Shown: piece after piece, positions 22,967 to 35,479 of the stretch | How the letters are laid out: each line of letters starts with the position of its first letter | How positions within the stretch are numbered: the first letter of the stretch is position 1 | DNA from: Histoplasma ohiense | Taxonomy: Eukaryota; Ascomycota; Eurotiomycetes; Onygenales; Ajellomycetaceae | Length of the DNA: 64,000 nt | Reading direction: 5' to 3' | Assembly: GCA_017607445.1 (NCBI GenBank) | Contig: JAEVHH010000006.1 | Coordinates: 1,302,001-1,366,000, forward strand | Translations under genes and position numbers: made by a program | The notes under the pieces: model-generated | Database searches by the model: none | The model's input: only the letters and a program-made list of their open reading frames with translations | What the model was told of the DNA's origin: nothing

Positions 22967-23500
22967 TGTAACGGGTTAGCACTCATTAGTAATTAACTTA
23001 CGCAATCAACTCCCCTTCTGCACCCGCTTGTTTCTGGCTGTTGTGATCTTATGTAACCCTCAATGTTCTTCCACTCCATGCTCTATACTTGTGTAGTTTC
23101 TAACAATTCTTCTGTGTAGCTCTTAACATTCTTCCACTCTGTGCTCTGCACTTGTGTAGTCTCTAACAATTCTTCTGTGTAGCTTCTAACATTCTTCTGC
23201 TCTGTGTTCTGTATTTGTGTAGTCTCTAACAATTCTTCTGTGTAGCTCTCAATGATTACCCCATCTCACACTCCATACTTGTGTAGTTTCTAACAATTCT
23301 TACACATATCTCTTAATGTTCTTCCACTCCACACTTCACTGTGAAGCAGCTTCTGATATTCTTCTGTCTCAAACTTTTCTCTATAAGAACTCTCTTCATA
23401 CAATCTTTTCTTCTGATTTCTTTTCTCTTTCTTTTCTTAATCAATTCATAATCTGTAATTAGAATAGTATCAAATCATTAATCAAAGTATACTCATTACA
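22967..23500 (+). repeat. 5' LTR of B2
   Basis: 534 bases, TGTAACGGGTTAGCACTC ... TACTCATTACA. One of the family B LTRs that keeps several CpG near its start. AATCAATTCATAA at 23439-23451 pairs with the site at 23501. Confidence 0.92.
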
Positions 23501-23513
23501 TTACAAATTGATT
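23501..23513 (+). promoter_or_regulatory. B2 primer-binding site (self-priming)
   Basis: TTACAAATTGATT directly after the LTR is the reverse complement of AATCAATTTGTAA; the LTR copy at 23439 reads AATCAATTCATAA. The difference (TG against CA) is what one ancestral CpG gives when it decays on opposite strands. No tRNA-type TGG start is present. Confidence 0.6.
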
Positions 23514-23524
23514 CTTCTGCATTT

Positions 23525-23890
23525 TAGATCTGAGTGTCTTGTTATTAGTTCTTACATCTGAGTGCATTGTTTAAGGTCTGAGTGCCTCATTACCAGTTCT
23601 TACACTCAAGTGTGTTGTTTACAGACCCGAGTGCCTAGTCATTACAAGAGATTCATCATGAGTCTGAGTGTCTCTATCATTAGTTATATAAACTGTCATA
23701 TCTAAGCATTCAAAACACAATTGACTGTGTTCTACAAGGCCTGAGTGTCTACAAACCATAACACTGTGAATAGCATTCACAAAGAAGCTTGATCAAGCTT
23801 AGCACCACAACACTGCAAATAGTGTCTGTGAGAGAATCAAATGCCTACAAGTATTTCTTTTCTTTTATTATTATTACATGTTCTTAGATA
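23525..23890 (+). repeat. B2 leader with tandem repeats and palindrome
   Basis: Degenerate units built on CTGAGTGTCTTGTTATTAG and CTGAGTGCATTGTTTA alternate from 23530 to about 23690. They are followed by a 16-base perfect palindrome, AAGCTTGATCAAGCTT (23785-23800), between two CACTGxxAATAGxxTxC copies. The region is non-coding leader upstream of gag, present also in B3 (33745-34100) and missing from B1. Confidence 0.7.
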
Positions 23891-23894
23891 TCAA

Positions 23895-24908
23895 AATGAA
23901 CTACAAACAATTCTACAAACATCCATCATATTCAAACACAGTGGATGACAACTTAGATCTATGAAGCATTCTCCAGCAACAGACACTACAGATGACTGAA
24001 TTGCAATGACAATTTACTGAAATGAGCACTCTCACATTCACTGTTTCTTCTACACCCACATCTCATGAAAAGCCTCCAAGAGAGAAGCTCTCAATCCTCA
24101 ATAAATACAAGAGAGATCTAGCACTCTATCTTACATGAAGTCAAAAGTGAACATCAAATTGAACATCAATGAATGAGCAATAGACTCACTATCCAATCAA
24201 GTATGGTATATTCATAGCAGATTGAATGATGATGTGTTAGCAAAATTCCAACTCTGAATGAGTCATTGTCAGAATCATCAGTGTACATCAGAGCTAGTCT
24301 TTCAACAACTCAACTTCCTCTTTCTTAATTCTACACTTCAAGTCAAGATGTTAGACTGGCTTAATCAGACTTATCAGATGAACATCACATTGACAACTTA
24401 TCTTTCTGAATTCAATCACAAACTTCTAGAAGCAGATGAGTAAGACTGAAACAACACTATTAAAATCAACATACTGTTCAAGAATTTGAACTTTCAGTTG
24501 TATAACTGAAGTGTAGAGTGTTCAAAGCTCTCAATATACAGCAAATTCTGCACTGATCTTCATCTATTGAACAACAATCTGTCTCAGTTCTGTGCATTTC
24601 AAAATCACAGAGAATTCCACTGAATAAATGTGTACATCTCAAATCACTCTGCAGCACCTCCTATCTCCAAACCAGAATCAATGAACTGAGTCTCATACAT
24701 AAACACAAATCACTCAAGAATCTCCAACATCTCAGAGAAGAATATCACTGATCAAATCATCAGAGAAGTCTGCATACACTGTGACAAATCAGAACACTTC
24801 ACAAATCAATGTCTGAATACAATCACTCTGAGTAAACCCCTCACACACATAAACACTGCATCATTCATGAATAGGCAAGAACAGAGAAAAGACAAGCTCT
24901 CACTCTAA
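23895..24908 (+). pseudogene. B2 gag remnant
   Basis: Starts ATGAACTACAAACAATTC. Same layout as B1 gag: LSREKLSILNKYKRDLAL-type segment, LVFQQLNFLFLNSTLQ at 24300, zinc knuckle CIHCDKSEHFTNQC near 24770-24811, and TAA at 24906-24908. Pol continues in the -1 frame, but I see no standard slippery heptamer here. Confidence 0.8.
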
Positions 24909-24961
24909 AACACAGATGAGAGCTCAAGAAGCAGAAAGCTAGCTGAAGATTTGAGCAGAAG

Positions 24962-27900
24962 ATGCAAGCAGATACAATCATGATCTCTGTCATTGTAAAT
25001 AATCTAATCAATATACAAGCAATGATAGACAGTGATTTCCTTCATTATGCTCTTATAGACATTCAGCTGATCAAGAAGTATAAGCTTCAGTGTATCTCCT
25101 TTTTCAAATCATATAAACTCAGTGAATTTGACAGTCTCAGAGGATCCACCTCCTACAACATGATAAGATTTAATATCAATGTAGAAGGACATGAGAAAAA
25201 AAATGTATACACATACAAAATACAAGACCTTGAATATGATCTAATACTTGATCTATCATAGCTCACAGAATTTGGAACCTTGTTGAACACACACAATCAC
25301 TGTCTTATTTTCTCAGAAGATGATCATATTTACAAGAAGAACATCAATAGAACTGCTGATCTCATTCAGATATCAGCAGAAGCATACAAACTACTAACTC
25401 ATCAAATGTATGAGAAGAAGAATATCCAAATGTTTGCTGCTAGCATGACAGATATTAAAAAAGTGTTAGAAAAGTTAGAATTCAAAGATTTCAAGAAATC
25501 ATACAAAGAACTACTTGAATCATATAAAGATTTCACAGACATATTCAACAAGAAAGAAGCTGAGAAGCTTCTTCCTCACTGAGAACCCAGTATAGATTAT
25601 ACAATCAAACTCATCAAGAAAGACAGTAAGAATCCACAACCACTCTGAGATTCTCTCTACAGTATATCATACAACAAACTCCTCATTCTACAAAAAACAC
25701 TCAATAGATTACTAGACAAAGACTTTATTCATATTAGCAACTCACCCACTGCAGCATCTGTACTGTTTACAAAGAAATCAGAAGAAGGCATACAATTCTG
25801 TGTTGACTATTGAGAACTCAATAAGATTACACAGAAGAATCAATACCTTCTTTCACTCATCAATAAAACACTCAAATGAATAGAAAAAGCAAAATGATTT
25901 ACAAAGCTTGACATCTCTGCAGCCTTCTATAAGATAAGAATTAATGAAGATGACAAATGGCTAATCACTTTTCATACACATTACAGATTATACAAATGGA
26001 CAGTGACCTTCTTTGAATTAGTGAACACTTCAAGTATATTTCAGAAATACATTAACTGAGCTCTACAAGATCTGCTCAATGAGATTGTCTCAGTATATAT
26101 GAACAATATTCTGATCTTCACTGATGGACTGCTCACTGAGCATCACAAACACATACAACAAGTGCTTGACTGTCTATGAAAAGCTGAACTGCAAGTGGAC
26201 ATTGACAAATGCAACTTCAAAATCAAGTCTACAATCTATCTAGAATTCATCATCAAAGCTGAAAAAGACATACACATAGATTCTAAGAAGATGGAAGCAA
26301 TCCTCAACTAAGAGACATCAGTCTCAGTAAAAGAGACTAGAAGCTTTCTAGAATTTGTCAACTTCTATTAAAGATTCATCAAAGACTTCTCTGATATCAT
26401 AAAATCACTGACAAATCTGACTCAGAAAGATGCTGTATTTCAATAAACTGATGAAGTGGACACAGCATTCAAAAAGCTGAAGTGTATGTTCACAAATACT
26501 TCAATGCTGCAATCATTCAATTCAGATAAGCATATGATTCTTGAAATGAACATCTCAGATTATGTAGTAGATGGGGCACTGATGCAATATGATAACAAAG
26601 ATGTTCTACAACTCTGTATCTTCATCTTGAAAAAGATGTCACTCACTGAATGCAACTACAAGATCTATGACAAGAAGCTTCTAGCAATTATATAATGTCT
26701 CAAAGAATGAAAGTCTGAACTTATGAGCATTGAAAAGTTTGAGATTGTTATCAATCATAAGAACTTAGAGTACTTCACAATCACTTATAAGCTCACTGAA
26801 AGGCATATGCATTGATCATTGTTTTTTAGCTGTTTTTCATTCACAATTCATTATCAATCTGAAGTAGAGAACATTCTTGTAGATGCTCTGTCCCATTGAG
26901 AACAAGATATACCATCTGATGACTTGAACAACAGATGAAAACATCAAGAGCATCAGTTAATCAACTCTGCAATTATAGAAAGTCCTACACAATCAGACAA
27001 ACCTCATATAGATGTCAATCAGTTCCAAGCTCAAGAACCCTCACTCAAAGAACAATGAAAGCTAGCAGCAGAAGCAGATGAATTCTAACAACAAGTCATC
27101 AAAGCCATACAAAACAGAGCATCTCAATTCCCCACAGACATATACTCAAGAACAGATATCTCAGCATGTTCAATCAATGATGACAACTGCTTACACTTTC
27201 AAGATAGATGATGAGTCTCTGATTCAGAACCTCTACAAATACAGATCATGCAAGAAATTCATAACTCATCAATGATCAGACACTCAGAACATGAAATCAT
27301 GTACAACATCATCACTCAAGAATTCTACTGATCAGATATATTGAAAGACATACATCAGTTTGTATACAACTGTGATTGCTGCAGCTCTGTGACAGTATAA
27401 TATGAACACTGAAAAGAGATGCTGAAGCTTCTATCTGTTCTCAATCAAATTTGATATGATATAGCTATTGATTTTGCAGTTTTCTTACTCAAAAGCAGAG
27501 ATTCTACAAACATTCTAGTCATTGTCAATCAACTCAGCAAGAGTGTAATACTACAGCTCTGTGATAAGATGAACACTGAAGTAGTTGCAGATGTCTTTGT
27601 CAGAAGCTCATTCTATCATATACACAGTCTATCTTCATTCATTGTATCAGATAGAGACAGTCAATTCATCAGTGCACTCTAAGTCTGCATATGCCAATTA
27701 TTAAGAATTGAATGAAAGTTATCAATGATGTATCACTCAGAGACTGATGAAGCTATCAAGAGAATGATATAAACAGTAAAGAACATTCTTTATAAGTTCT
27801 GCAATTACACATAAGACAACTGAAGCAATCTGCTGCTACATGCTGAGATTGTGATTAATAGTCAAGATTCTGCTATGACAGATGTAAGCTCATTCTTTCT

Positions 27901-28500
27901 TCTATATAAATACAACTTAGAGATTCTGAACTTCTCTGAGACTTCTCAAGAAACCACATACATCTGCAGCTTTATACAGACAACAGAGAACATTGTGAGC
28001 AAGCTGAAGAAAGCTCATAAATAAGCAGAAGCTTCAATAATCAGCACTCAGTAAGATTATAAAAATCAAGCAAACATCAGAAGAAGTTCTGCAACTCAAT
28101 ATTATATAGAAGACAAAGTCTGACTGAATCTCAAGAATATAAGAACAGATCACTTCTTGCATACACTAGATTATCATCACATCAAGTATACAGTGAAGAA
28201 AGTGCTAGACACACACAATTATCAACTCAACATCTCATCTGACATTCACAACATCTTTCATACAAACCTGCTTCAATCCACAGCTGAGAATCCATTCCCC
28301 TCACAGAGAATCTTCAATTGACAGTCATTCATCATCATAGAAAAAGACAACAAACTCAAGTGAGAAATTGAAGCAATTCTTGACAATAGAATCAATCATC
28401 ACTGCTGCAAATATCTCATCAAATTAGTAGAATACAATCATCTGATCTGGGAACCCATGTCTGTCTTGAAGAATACCACCACTCTTGACATCTATGAGTC
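24962..28500 (+). pseudogene. B2 pol remnant (protease to chromodomain)
   Basis: Domains in one frame. Protease AMIDSD is at about 25018. RT is at about 25640-26160, with LDISAAFYK and YMNNIL at about 26094-26111, where the catalytic YMDD has lost both Asp. RNase H is at about 26456-26890, with the NISDY site (from DASDY) at 26545-26560. The integrase zinc finger HxxxH ... CDCC is at about 27275-27385. The integrase core has AIDFAVF at about 27465 and SDRDSQFIS at about 27650. The chromodomain at 28345-28500 has EIEAILDNRINHHCCKYLIK and WEPMSVL. Family B therefore is a chromovirus distinct from family A. Stops are mainly TGA. Confidence 0.87.
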
Positions 28501-28510
28501 CTCACTCACT

Positions 28511-28527
28511 CTGATAGAGAGGGATAA
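28511..28527 (+). promoter_or_regulatory. B2 polypurine tract
   Basis: GATAGAGAGGGATAA next to the 3' LTR, the expected plus-strand primer. Same motif at 44277-44291 and 20311-20321. Confidence 0.7.
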
Positions 28528-28633
28528 TGTGATGAGTTAGCATCTGTTAGTAATTAACTTACACAATCAATTTTTCTCCTGCACTCACTCATTTCTGACT
28601 GTTGTGACTTTATATAACTCTCAATGTTCTTTC
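28528..28633 (+). repeat. 3' LTR of B2, first 106 bases
   Basis: TGTGATGAGTTAGCATCTG ... ATGTTCTTTC. Cut by B3, with its last five bases (CTTTC, 28629-28633) duplicated at 41304-41308. Continued at 41309. Confidence 0.9.
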
Positions 28634-29104
28634 TGTAACAGGCGTACTTCGATTAACGATTTGATACTATCCTAATTACAGATTATAAATTGATTAAGGA
28701 AAGAAAGAGAAAAGAAATCAGAAGAAAAGGTCATATAAAGGAGGTTCTTATAGAGGAAAGTTCAGAGTGGAAGAATATCAGAAGCTGCTCCACAGTGGAG
28801 TGTGAAGCAGAAGAACATTAAGAGGTATATGTAAGAATTGTTAGAAGCTATGCAAGTGTGGAATGTGGGGTGGGGGAATCATTGAGAGCTACACAGAAGA
28901 ATTGTTAGAGACTATATAAGCACAGAACACAGAGTGGGAGAACATAAGAAGCTACACAGAAGAATTGTTAGAGACTACACAAGCACAGAGTACAGAGCAG
29001 AAGAACATTGAGAATTACATAAAATCACAACAGCTAGAAACAAGTGAATGCAGAAGAGGAGTTGATTGTGTAAGTTAATTACTAATGAGTGCTAATTCAT
29101 CACA
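28634..29104 (-). repeat. 3' LTR of B3
   Basis: 471 bases; on the plus strand TGTAACAGGCGTACTTCG ... CTAATTCATCACA. It lacks about 63 bases of the longer LTR form. Confidence 0.9.
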
Positions 29105-32100
29105 TTATCCCCCTCTACTGAGATGAGTGAGAACTTATAGATGTTGAGAGCGGTGGTGTCCTTCAAGATAAATGCAGATTCCCAGATTGAACAATTGTAT
29201 TCTACTCATTTGACAAGATATTCACAGTGATGATGGTTGATTCTATCATCAAGAATTGCTTTGATTTCCCACTCAAGTTTGTTGTCTTCTTCTACAATGA
29301 TGGGTGGCTGTCAATTGAAGGTTCTCTGTGAGGGGAATGGATCCTCAGCTGTGGGTCGGAGCAGGTTCATATAAAAGATGTCATGAATGTCAGACAGAAT
29401 GTTGAGTTGATAATTGTGTGTGTCTAGCACTTTCTTCACTGTATACTTGACATGACAGTAATCTAGTGTATACAAGAGATGATTCATTCTTATGTTCTTG
29501 AGATTCAGTCAGACTTTGTCTTCTATATGATATCAGATCACAGAACTTCTTCTGATGTTCATTTGATTCTTATAATCTTACTGAGTGCTGATTATTGAAG
29601 CTTCTGCTCATTTATAAGCTTTCTTCAGCTTGCTCACAATATTCTCTGCTGTCTGTATAGAGCTGCAGACATACATGGTTTCTCAGAGAGTCTCAGAGAA
29701 ATTCAGAATCTCTAAGTTGTATCTATATAGAAGGAAAAATGAGCTTACATCTGTTGTAGTGAAATCTCAACTGTTAATCATAATCTCAGTGTGTGACAGT
29801 AGATTGCTTCAGTTGTCTTGTGTGTAATTGCAGAACTTACAGAGAATGTTCTTTACTGTTTATATCATTCTTTCAGTAGCTTCATCAGTCTCTGAGTGAT
29901 ATGCTGTTGATAACTTTCATTCAATTCTTAATAATTGGCATACACAGACTCAGAGTGCACTGATGAATTGACTGTCTCTATCTGACACAATGAATGAAAG
30001 CAGACTGTGTATACAATAGAATGAGCTTCTGATGAAGACATCTGCAACTACTTCAGCATTCATCTTGTCACAGAGCTATAGTATTACATCCTTGCTGAGT
30101 CAGTTGACAATGACTGGAATATTCATAGAACCTCCACTTTCAGATAAGAAAACTGCAAAATCAATAGCTATATCACATCAAGTTCAGTTGAAGACAGATA
30201 GAGACTTCAGCATCTCTTTTCAGTGTTCACATCATACTGTCACTGAGCCACAGTGATCACAGTTGTGTACAAATCAGTGTATATCTTTCAACATATCTGA
30301 TCAGTAGAATTCTTGAGTGACAATGTTGTATATGATTTCATATTCTGAATGTCTGATCATTGATGAGTCATGAATTTCTTGCATAATTCATGTTTGTAGA
30401 GATTCTGAATCAGAGATCCATCATCTATCTCAAAAGTGTAAGCAGTTGTCATCATCAATTGAACATGCTGAGATATTCATTCTTGAATATATGCTTGTGG
30501 AGAATTGAGATGCTCTGTTTTGTATAACTTCAGTGACTTATTGTCAGAATTCATCTGCTTCTGCTGCTAGCTTTCATTGTTCTTTGAGTGAGGGTTCTTG
30601 AGCTCAGAACTGATTGACATATATACAGAGTTCATCTGATTGTGTAGAACTTTCTATAATTACAGAGTTGATTAATTGATGCTCTCAGTGTTTTCATCTG
30701 TTGTCTAAGTCATCAGATGGTATATCTTGTTTTTGATGGAACAGAGCATCTGCAAGAGTGTTCTCTACTTCAGATTGATAATGAATTGTGAATGAAAAAC
30801 AGCTAAGAAACAATGATCAATATATATGTCTTTCAGTGAGCTTACAAGTGGTTGTGAAGTACTCTAAGTTCTTATGATCAGTAACAATCTTAAACTTTTC
30901 AATACTCATAAGTTTGAACTCTTATTTTTCAAGACATCATATGATTGCTAGAAGCTTCTTGTCATAGATCTTATAGTTGCATTCAGCAGATGACATCTTT
31001 TTCAAGATAAAGGCACAGAGTTGTAGAACATCTTCATTATCATATTGCATCAGTGTCTCATCTACTATGTAATCTGAGGCATCTGTTTTGAGAATTGTAT
31101 GCTTATCTGAATCAAATGATTGCAGCATTGAGGTGTTTGTGAACATACACTTCAGCTTTTTGAATACTGTGTTCACTTCATCAGTTCATTGAAAGACAGC
31201 ATCTTTCTGAGTCAGATCCATCAGTGGTTGTACAATATCAGAGAAGTCTTTGATGAATCTTCAGTAGAAGTTGACAAATTCTAGAAAGTTTCTAGTTTCT
31301 TTTACTGAGACTGATGCCTCTCAGTTGAGGATTGCTTCCATCTTCTTAGAATCCATGTGTACATCTTTTTCAGCTTCAATGATGAATTCTAGATAGGTTG
31401 TAGACTTGATCTCAAAGTCACATTTGTCAATGTCCACTTGCAGTCCAGCTTTTCATAAATGGTCAAGCACTTGTTGTACATGCTTGCAGTGCTCAGTGAG
31501 CAGTTCATCAGTGAAGATCAGAATATTGTCCATGTACACTGAGACAATCTCATTGAGCAGATCTTGTAGAGCTCAGTTAATGTATTTCTGAAATGTGTTT
31601 GAGATGTTTGTTAATTCAAAAAGGGTCACTGTCCATTCATATAATCTGTAACATATACAAAAAGTGGTTAGCCATTCATCACCTTCATTAATTCTTATCT
31701 TATAGAAGACTGCAGAGATGTCAAGCTTCATAAATCATTTTACTTTTCCTACTCATTCAAGTATTTCATTGATGAGTGGAAGAGGGTATTGATCCTTCCA
31801 CATAATCTTGTTGAGTTCTCAGTAGTCAACACAGAATCATAAGCCTTCTTCTGATTTCTTCACAAACAGTACAGATACTGCAGTGGGTGAGTTGCTAACA
31901 TAAATGAAGTCTTTGTTCAATAGTCTGTTGAGTGTTTTTTGTAGAACAAGAAGCTTGTTGTGTGATATGCTGTAGAGAGAATCTCAGAGTGATTGCAGAT
32001 TCTTATCATTTTTCTTAATGAGCTCAATTGTATGATCTATATCAGGTTCTTGATGAGGAGGAAGCTTTTCAGCTTCTTTTTCATCAAACACATCTGTGAA

Positions 32101-32670
32101 ATCTTCATATAATTTGAGTAGTTTCTTGCACAGTTTCTTGAGATCTTTGAGTTCTAGCTTTTCTAACACTTTTTTGATATTCATCATGCTAGCAGTGAAC
32201 ACTTGGATGTTCTTCTTCTCATGCACTTGATGGGTTAGTAGTTTGTACACTTCCACTGATATCTGAGTGAGATCAGCAGTTCTATTGACATTCTTCTCAT
32301 AAACACAGTCATCTTCTGAGAAAATAAGACAGTGATTGTGTGCATTCAACAAGGTTCCAAATTCTGTGAGTCATGATAGATCAAGCATTAGATTGTACTC
32401 AAGGTCTTGTATTTCATATACATATATATTCTTTTTCTCATGTTCTTCTACATCAACATTAAATCTTATCATGTTGTAGAAGATGAATCCTCTGAGGCTG
32501 TCAAATCCACTGAGCTTACACAGTTTGAAAAAGAAGATACACTGAAGCTTATGCTTCTCAACCAGCTGAGTGTCTATAAGAGTGTAGTGAAGGAAACCAC
32601 TGTCTATCATTGCTTGTACATTGACTAAGCTATTTACAATGACAGAGATTATGATTATATCCACTTGCAT
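29105..32670 (-). pseudogene. B3 pol remnant
   Basis: Read leftward. Protease is at about 32615 (AMIDSGF). RT is at about 32000-31500, with YMDNIL at about 31527-31544 (one catalytic Asp changed to Asn). RNase H is at 31176-30937, where TDASDY is intact at about 31075-31090. The integrase zinc finger is near 30350-30250, and SDRDSQFIS (here mutated) is near 29980. The chromodomain is at about 29290-29140. One frame holds from 32670 to at least 30937, so damage is almost wholly point mutations. Confidence 0.86.
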
Positions 32671-33736
32671 CTTCTGCTCAAATCTTCAGCTAGCTTTTTG
32701 CTTCTTAAGCTCTCATTCATGTTTTAGAGCAAGAGCTCATCTTTTTCCTGTTCTTGTCTATCTGTGGATGATGCAGTGTTCACATGTGTGGGGGGTTTAC
32801 TCAGAGTGATTGCATTTGAACATTGATTCATAAAGTGCTCTGATTTGTCACAGTGTATGCAGACTTCTCTGACAATTCAGTCAGCAGTGTTCTTTTCTGA
32901 GACATTGAGAATCCTCAGACAGCTTGCATTCATGTGTGGAATTCAGTTCATTGATTCTGATTCAGAGATGAGAGGTGCTGCAGAGTGGTTTGAAGTGTAC
33001 ACATTTGTTCAGCAGAATTCTCTGCAATTTTGAAGTGTATAAAACTGAGACAGATCATTGTTCAACAGACAAAGATCAGTGCAGAATTCACTGTATATTG
33101 AGAGCTTCAGACACTCTACACTTCAGTTATACAACTGAAAGTTCAAGTTCTTGAACAATATATTGATCTTGACAGTGTCATCTCAGTCTTGCTCATCTGC
33201 TTCTAGAAGTTTGTGATTGAATTCAGAAAGATAAGTTGTCAACACAATATTCATCTGACAAGTTTGATTAAGCCAGTCTAACATCTTGGCTTGAAGTGTA
33301 GAATTGAGAAAGAGAGAGTTGAGTTGTTGAAAGACTAGCTTTGATGTACACTGATGATTCTGACAATGACTCATTCAGAGTTGAAATTTTGCTAACATGT
33401 TGTCATTCAATCTGCTATGGATATACCACACTTGATTGGATAGCGAGTCTATTGCTTGTTCATTGATGTCCAATTTGATGTTCATTTTTGACTTTCACAC
33501 AAGGTAGAGTGCTAGATCTCTCTTATATTTATTGAGAATTGGAAGCTTCTCTCTTGAGGGCTTTTCATGAGGTGTGGATGTAGAAGAAACAGTGAACACA
33601 GAAGTGCTCATCTCAACAAATTGTCATTGCAATTCAGTCATCTGTAGCATCTGCTGCTGGAGAATGCTTCATAGATCTAAGTTATCATCCACTGTGTTCA
33701 GATGCAGTGGGTGTTTGTAGAATTGCTTATAGTTCA
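32671..33736 (-). pseudogene. B3 gag remnant
   Basis: Starts at the ATG whose complement is at 33734-33736 (MNYKQF). LVFQQLNSLFLNSTLQ is near 33300-33340. The zinc knuckle CIHCDKSEHFMNQC is at about 32820-32865. The segment 33183-33374 is open; the rest is interrupted by TGA. Confidence 0.8.
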
Positions 33737-33744
33737 TTTCAATA

Positions 33745-34113
33745 TCTAAGAATATATAATAATAAAAAAAAGAAAAGGAATACTTGTAGGCACTTGATTC
33801 TCTCACAGACACTATTCACAGTGTTGCAGTGCTAAGCTTGATCAAGCTTCTTCATGAACACTATTCACAGCATTACAGTTCATAGACACTCAGACCTTAT
33901 AGAATACAGTCAATTGTGTTTCAAACACTTAGACATGATGATCTATATAACTAATGATAAGAGCACTTGAGCTCATGAAAGATCTCTTGTAATGACTAGA
34001 CACTTGGGCCTGTAAACAACACACTCAGATGTAAGAACTGGTAACAACACACTTGAGTGTAAGAACTAATAATAAGACACTTGAGCCTTAAATGCAGAAG
34101 AATCAATTCATAA
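33745..34113 (-). repeat. B3 leader: tandem repeats, palindrome, primer-binding site
   Basis: Antisense counterpart of 23501-23890. AAGCTTGATCAAGCTT is at 33834-33849. The primer-binding site TTATGAATTGATT (minus strand, 34101-34113) pairs with LTR sequence at 34163-34175 (TTACAAATTGATT on the plus strand), again differing only at a former CpG. Confidence 0.65.
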
Positions 34114-34279
34114 TGTAACAGATGTACTTTGATTAACAATTTGATACTATTCTAATTACAGATTACAAATTGATTAAGGAAAGAAAGAGAAAAGAAATCA
34201 GAAGAAAAGATTGTATGAAAAGGGTTCTTATAGAGAAAAGTTCAGAGTGGAAGAATATCAAAAGCCACTCCACAGTGGA
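34114..34279 (-). repeat. 5' LTR of B3, part cut by LINE C2
   Basis: TGTAACAGATGTACTTTG ... CACTCCACAGTGGA. The other part of the LTR is 40999-41303. The 14 bases 34266-34279 are duplicated at 40985-40998. Confidence 0.9.
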
Positions 34280-34950
34280 TTTGTTTGTTTATTTGTATTG
34301 GTTTAACATCCTGGAGAAAAACACAGGCAGCGCCCGTGTTTCAGAAGCCTCCCAAAGGGCATGGAGACATGCTATGCTGAAGAGATTTCTATGTACACAG
34401 AGAGAAAGAAAACAGAATCCAGATGACAACTCTTGAGAAGACTCAGCTCATTGAAAAGGGTTTTACTGAGCTGCACATCCACTTCTGATCTGATGTATGA
34501 TCATTCATGATGAGACTATAGTGTGGTTTTCAAGAGAAATCACTGCTGCTGTGTCTGAAAGACTTTACAGTGAATGAAGAGAGATAACTCTCTCAGTTGA
34601 TCTGAGAACTGTCTGTGCTTCTAACAGCAGAGAAAAGACAGATGAAATAGACAAAAGAAAAGAGAAAAAGTGAGTATTCTGAAAAGAAAAATAAAGAAAA
34701 GAGTGAAGAAAAGACTGTGCCCTCTGTGACATCTTGCAGTCATATAACTCAGCACAAACTTGGAGAGAAGAGAGAGAAGAGAGCACTGAAGAAAGTTGTG
34801 AGAGAAAAGAAATGAAGAGAGACAGAGAAAGCAATGAGAAGAGAGAAGAAGAATGCATATCTGCAGCTGAGAGTATATCAACTGAGTCAGCATACAGACT
34901 GTACTGATTACACCACAGCTAGTTGAAACAGATGAGCTCATCATGCTGGT
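34280..34950 (-). other. LINE C2 3' UTR
   Basis: Counterpart of 13627-14299. Short CAAA tail at 34280-34298 and purine-rich stretches; no recognised frame. Confidence 0.65.
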
Positions 34951-35436
34951 TTAATCATTTACATCAGTTGAATCAATTGAATCAATTGAATTGATTGTAT
35001 CAATTGTATTAATTGTATCATTTGTACCGATTGAACCAGTTGAACTGATTGTATCAATTGAATCAGTTGAATTGATTGTACTGTTTGTACCAATTGAACT
35101 GATTGAGCTGATTGTACTAATTGAACTGATTGTACTGTTTGTATCAATTGCATTGATTGAATTTATTGTACTGATTGAATCAGTTGTATCAGATGTTGTG
35201 CTATCTGTACCATCTGTATAGACTTGGAACTGCTGTGAGGGGCTGTCAGATGATGTGTGTTCAAACAGCTGTGTTATCTTGTACAGTACTGTGTGTAGAA
35301 CTGTGTGCAGCCAAGCAGTTCTACAAAGTCTGTAGAGATCAGAGACTCTAGATAGACAACAGCTGTCACTCAGTTGTGTGGCTGTGCTGCTGATCTCTTG
35401 AGTCAGTGAGAAAAGTGTCTCTGTAAGTGTCAACAA
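34951..35436 (-). CDS. LINE C2 third open frame (Ser/Thr/Ile repeats)
   Basis: 161 codons open, matching 14300-14821 (TQLSDSCCLSRVSDLY, TAWLHTVLHTVLY). Its C-terminal SISTISSIS-like repeats are encoded by the minisatellite at 34955-35200. Unit order differs from C1, so the array has rearranged since the copies diverged. Function unknown. The opposite strand of the array is also open for 76 codons, a warning that composition may explain it. Confidence 0.4.
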   Translation of the reverse strand: MLTLTETLFSLTQEISSTATQLSDSCCLSRVSDLYRLCRTAWLHTVLHTVLYKITQLFEHTSSDSPSQQFQVYTDGTDSTTSDTTDSISTINSINAIDTNSTISSISTISSISSIGTNSTINSTDSIDTISSTGSIGTNDTINTIDTINSIDSIDSTDVND

Positions 35437-35479
35437 AGCATCAAATGTTCTGAGTTTTTGTTGTATCCACAGACACAGA

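Noticed and set aside
23525..23700. CRISPR-like array in the family B leader
   Set aside because: Units are degenerate, of uneven length and without unique spacers; the host is a eukaryote.
27078..27275. Separate 65-codon gene in B2 (and at 42842)
   Set aside because: It is out of frame with pol; the pol frame itself continues through this stretch into the integrase zinc finger.
34991..35221. Plus-strand open frame of Ile/Val repeats
   Set aside because: It is the reverse strand of the LINE minisatellite and hydrophobic only because of the repeat unit.
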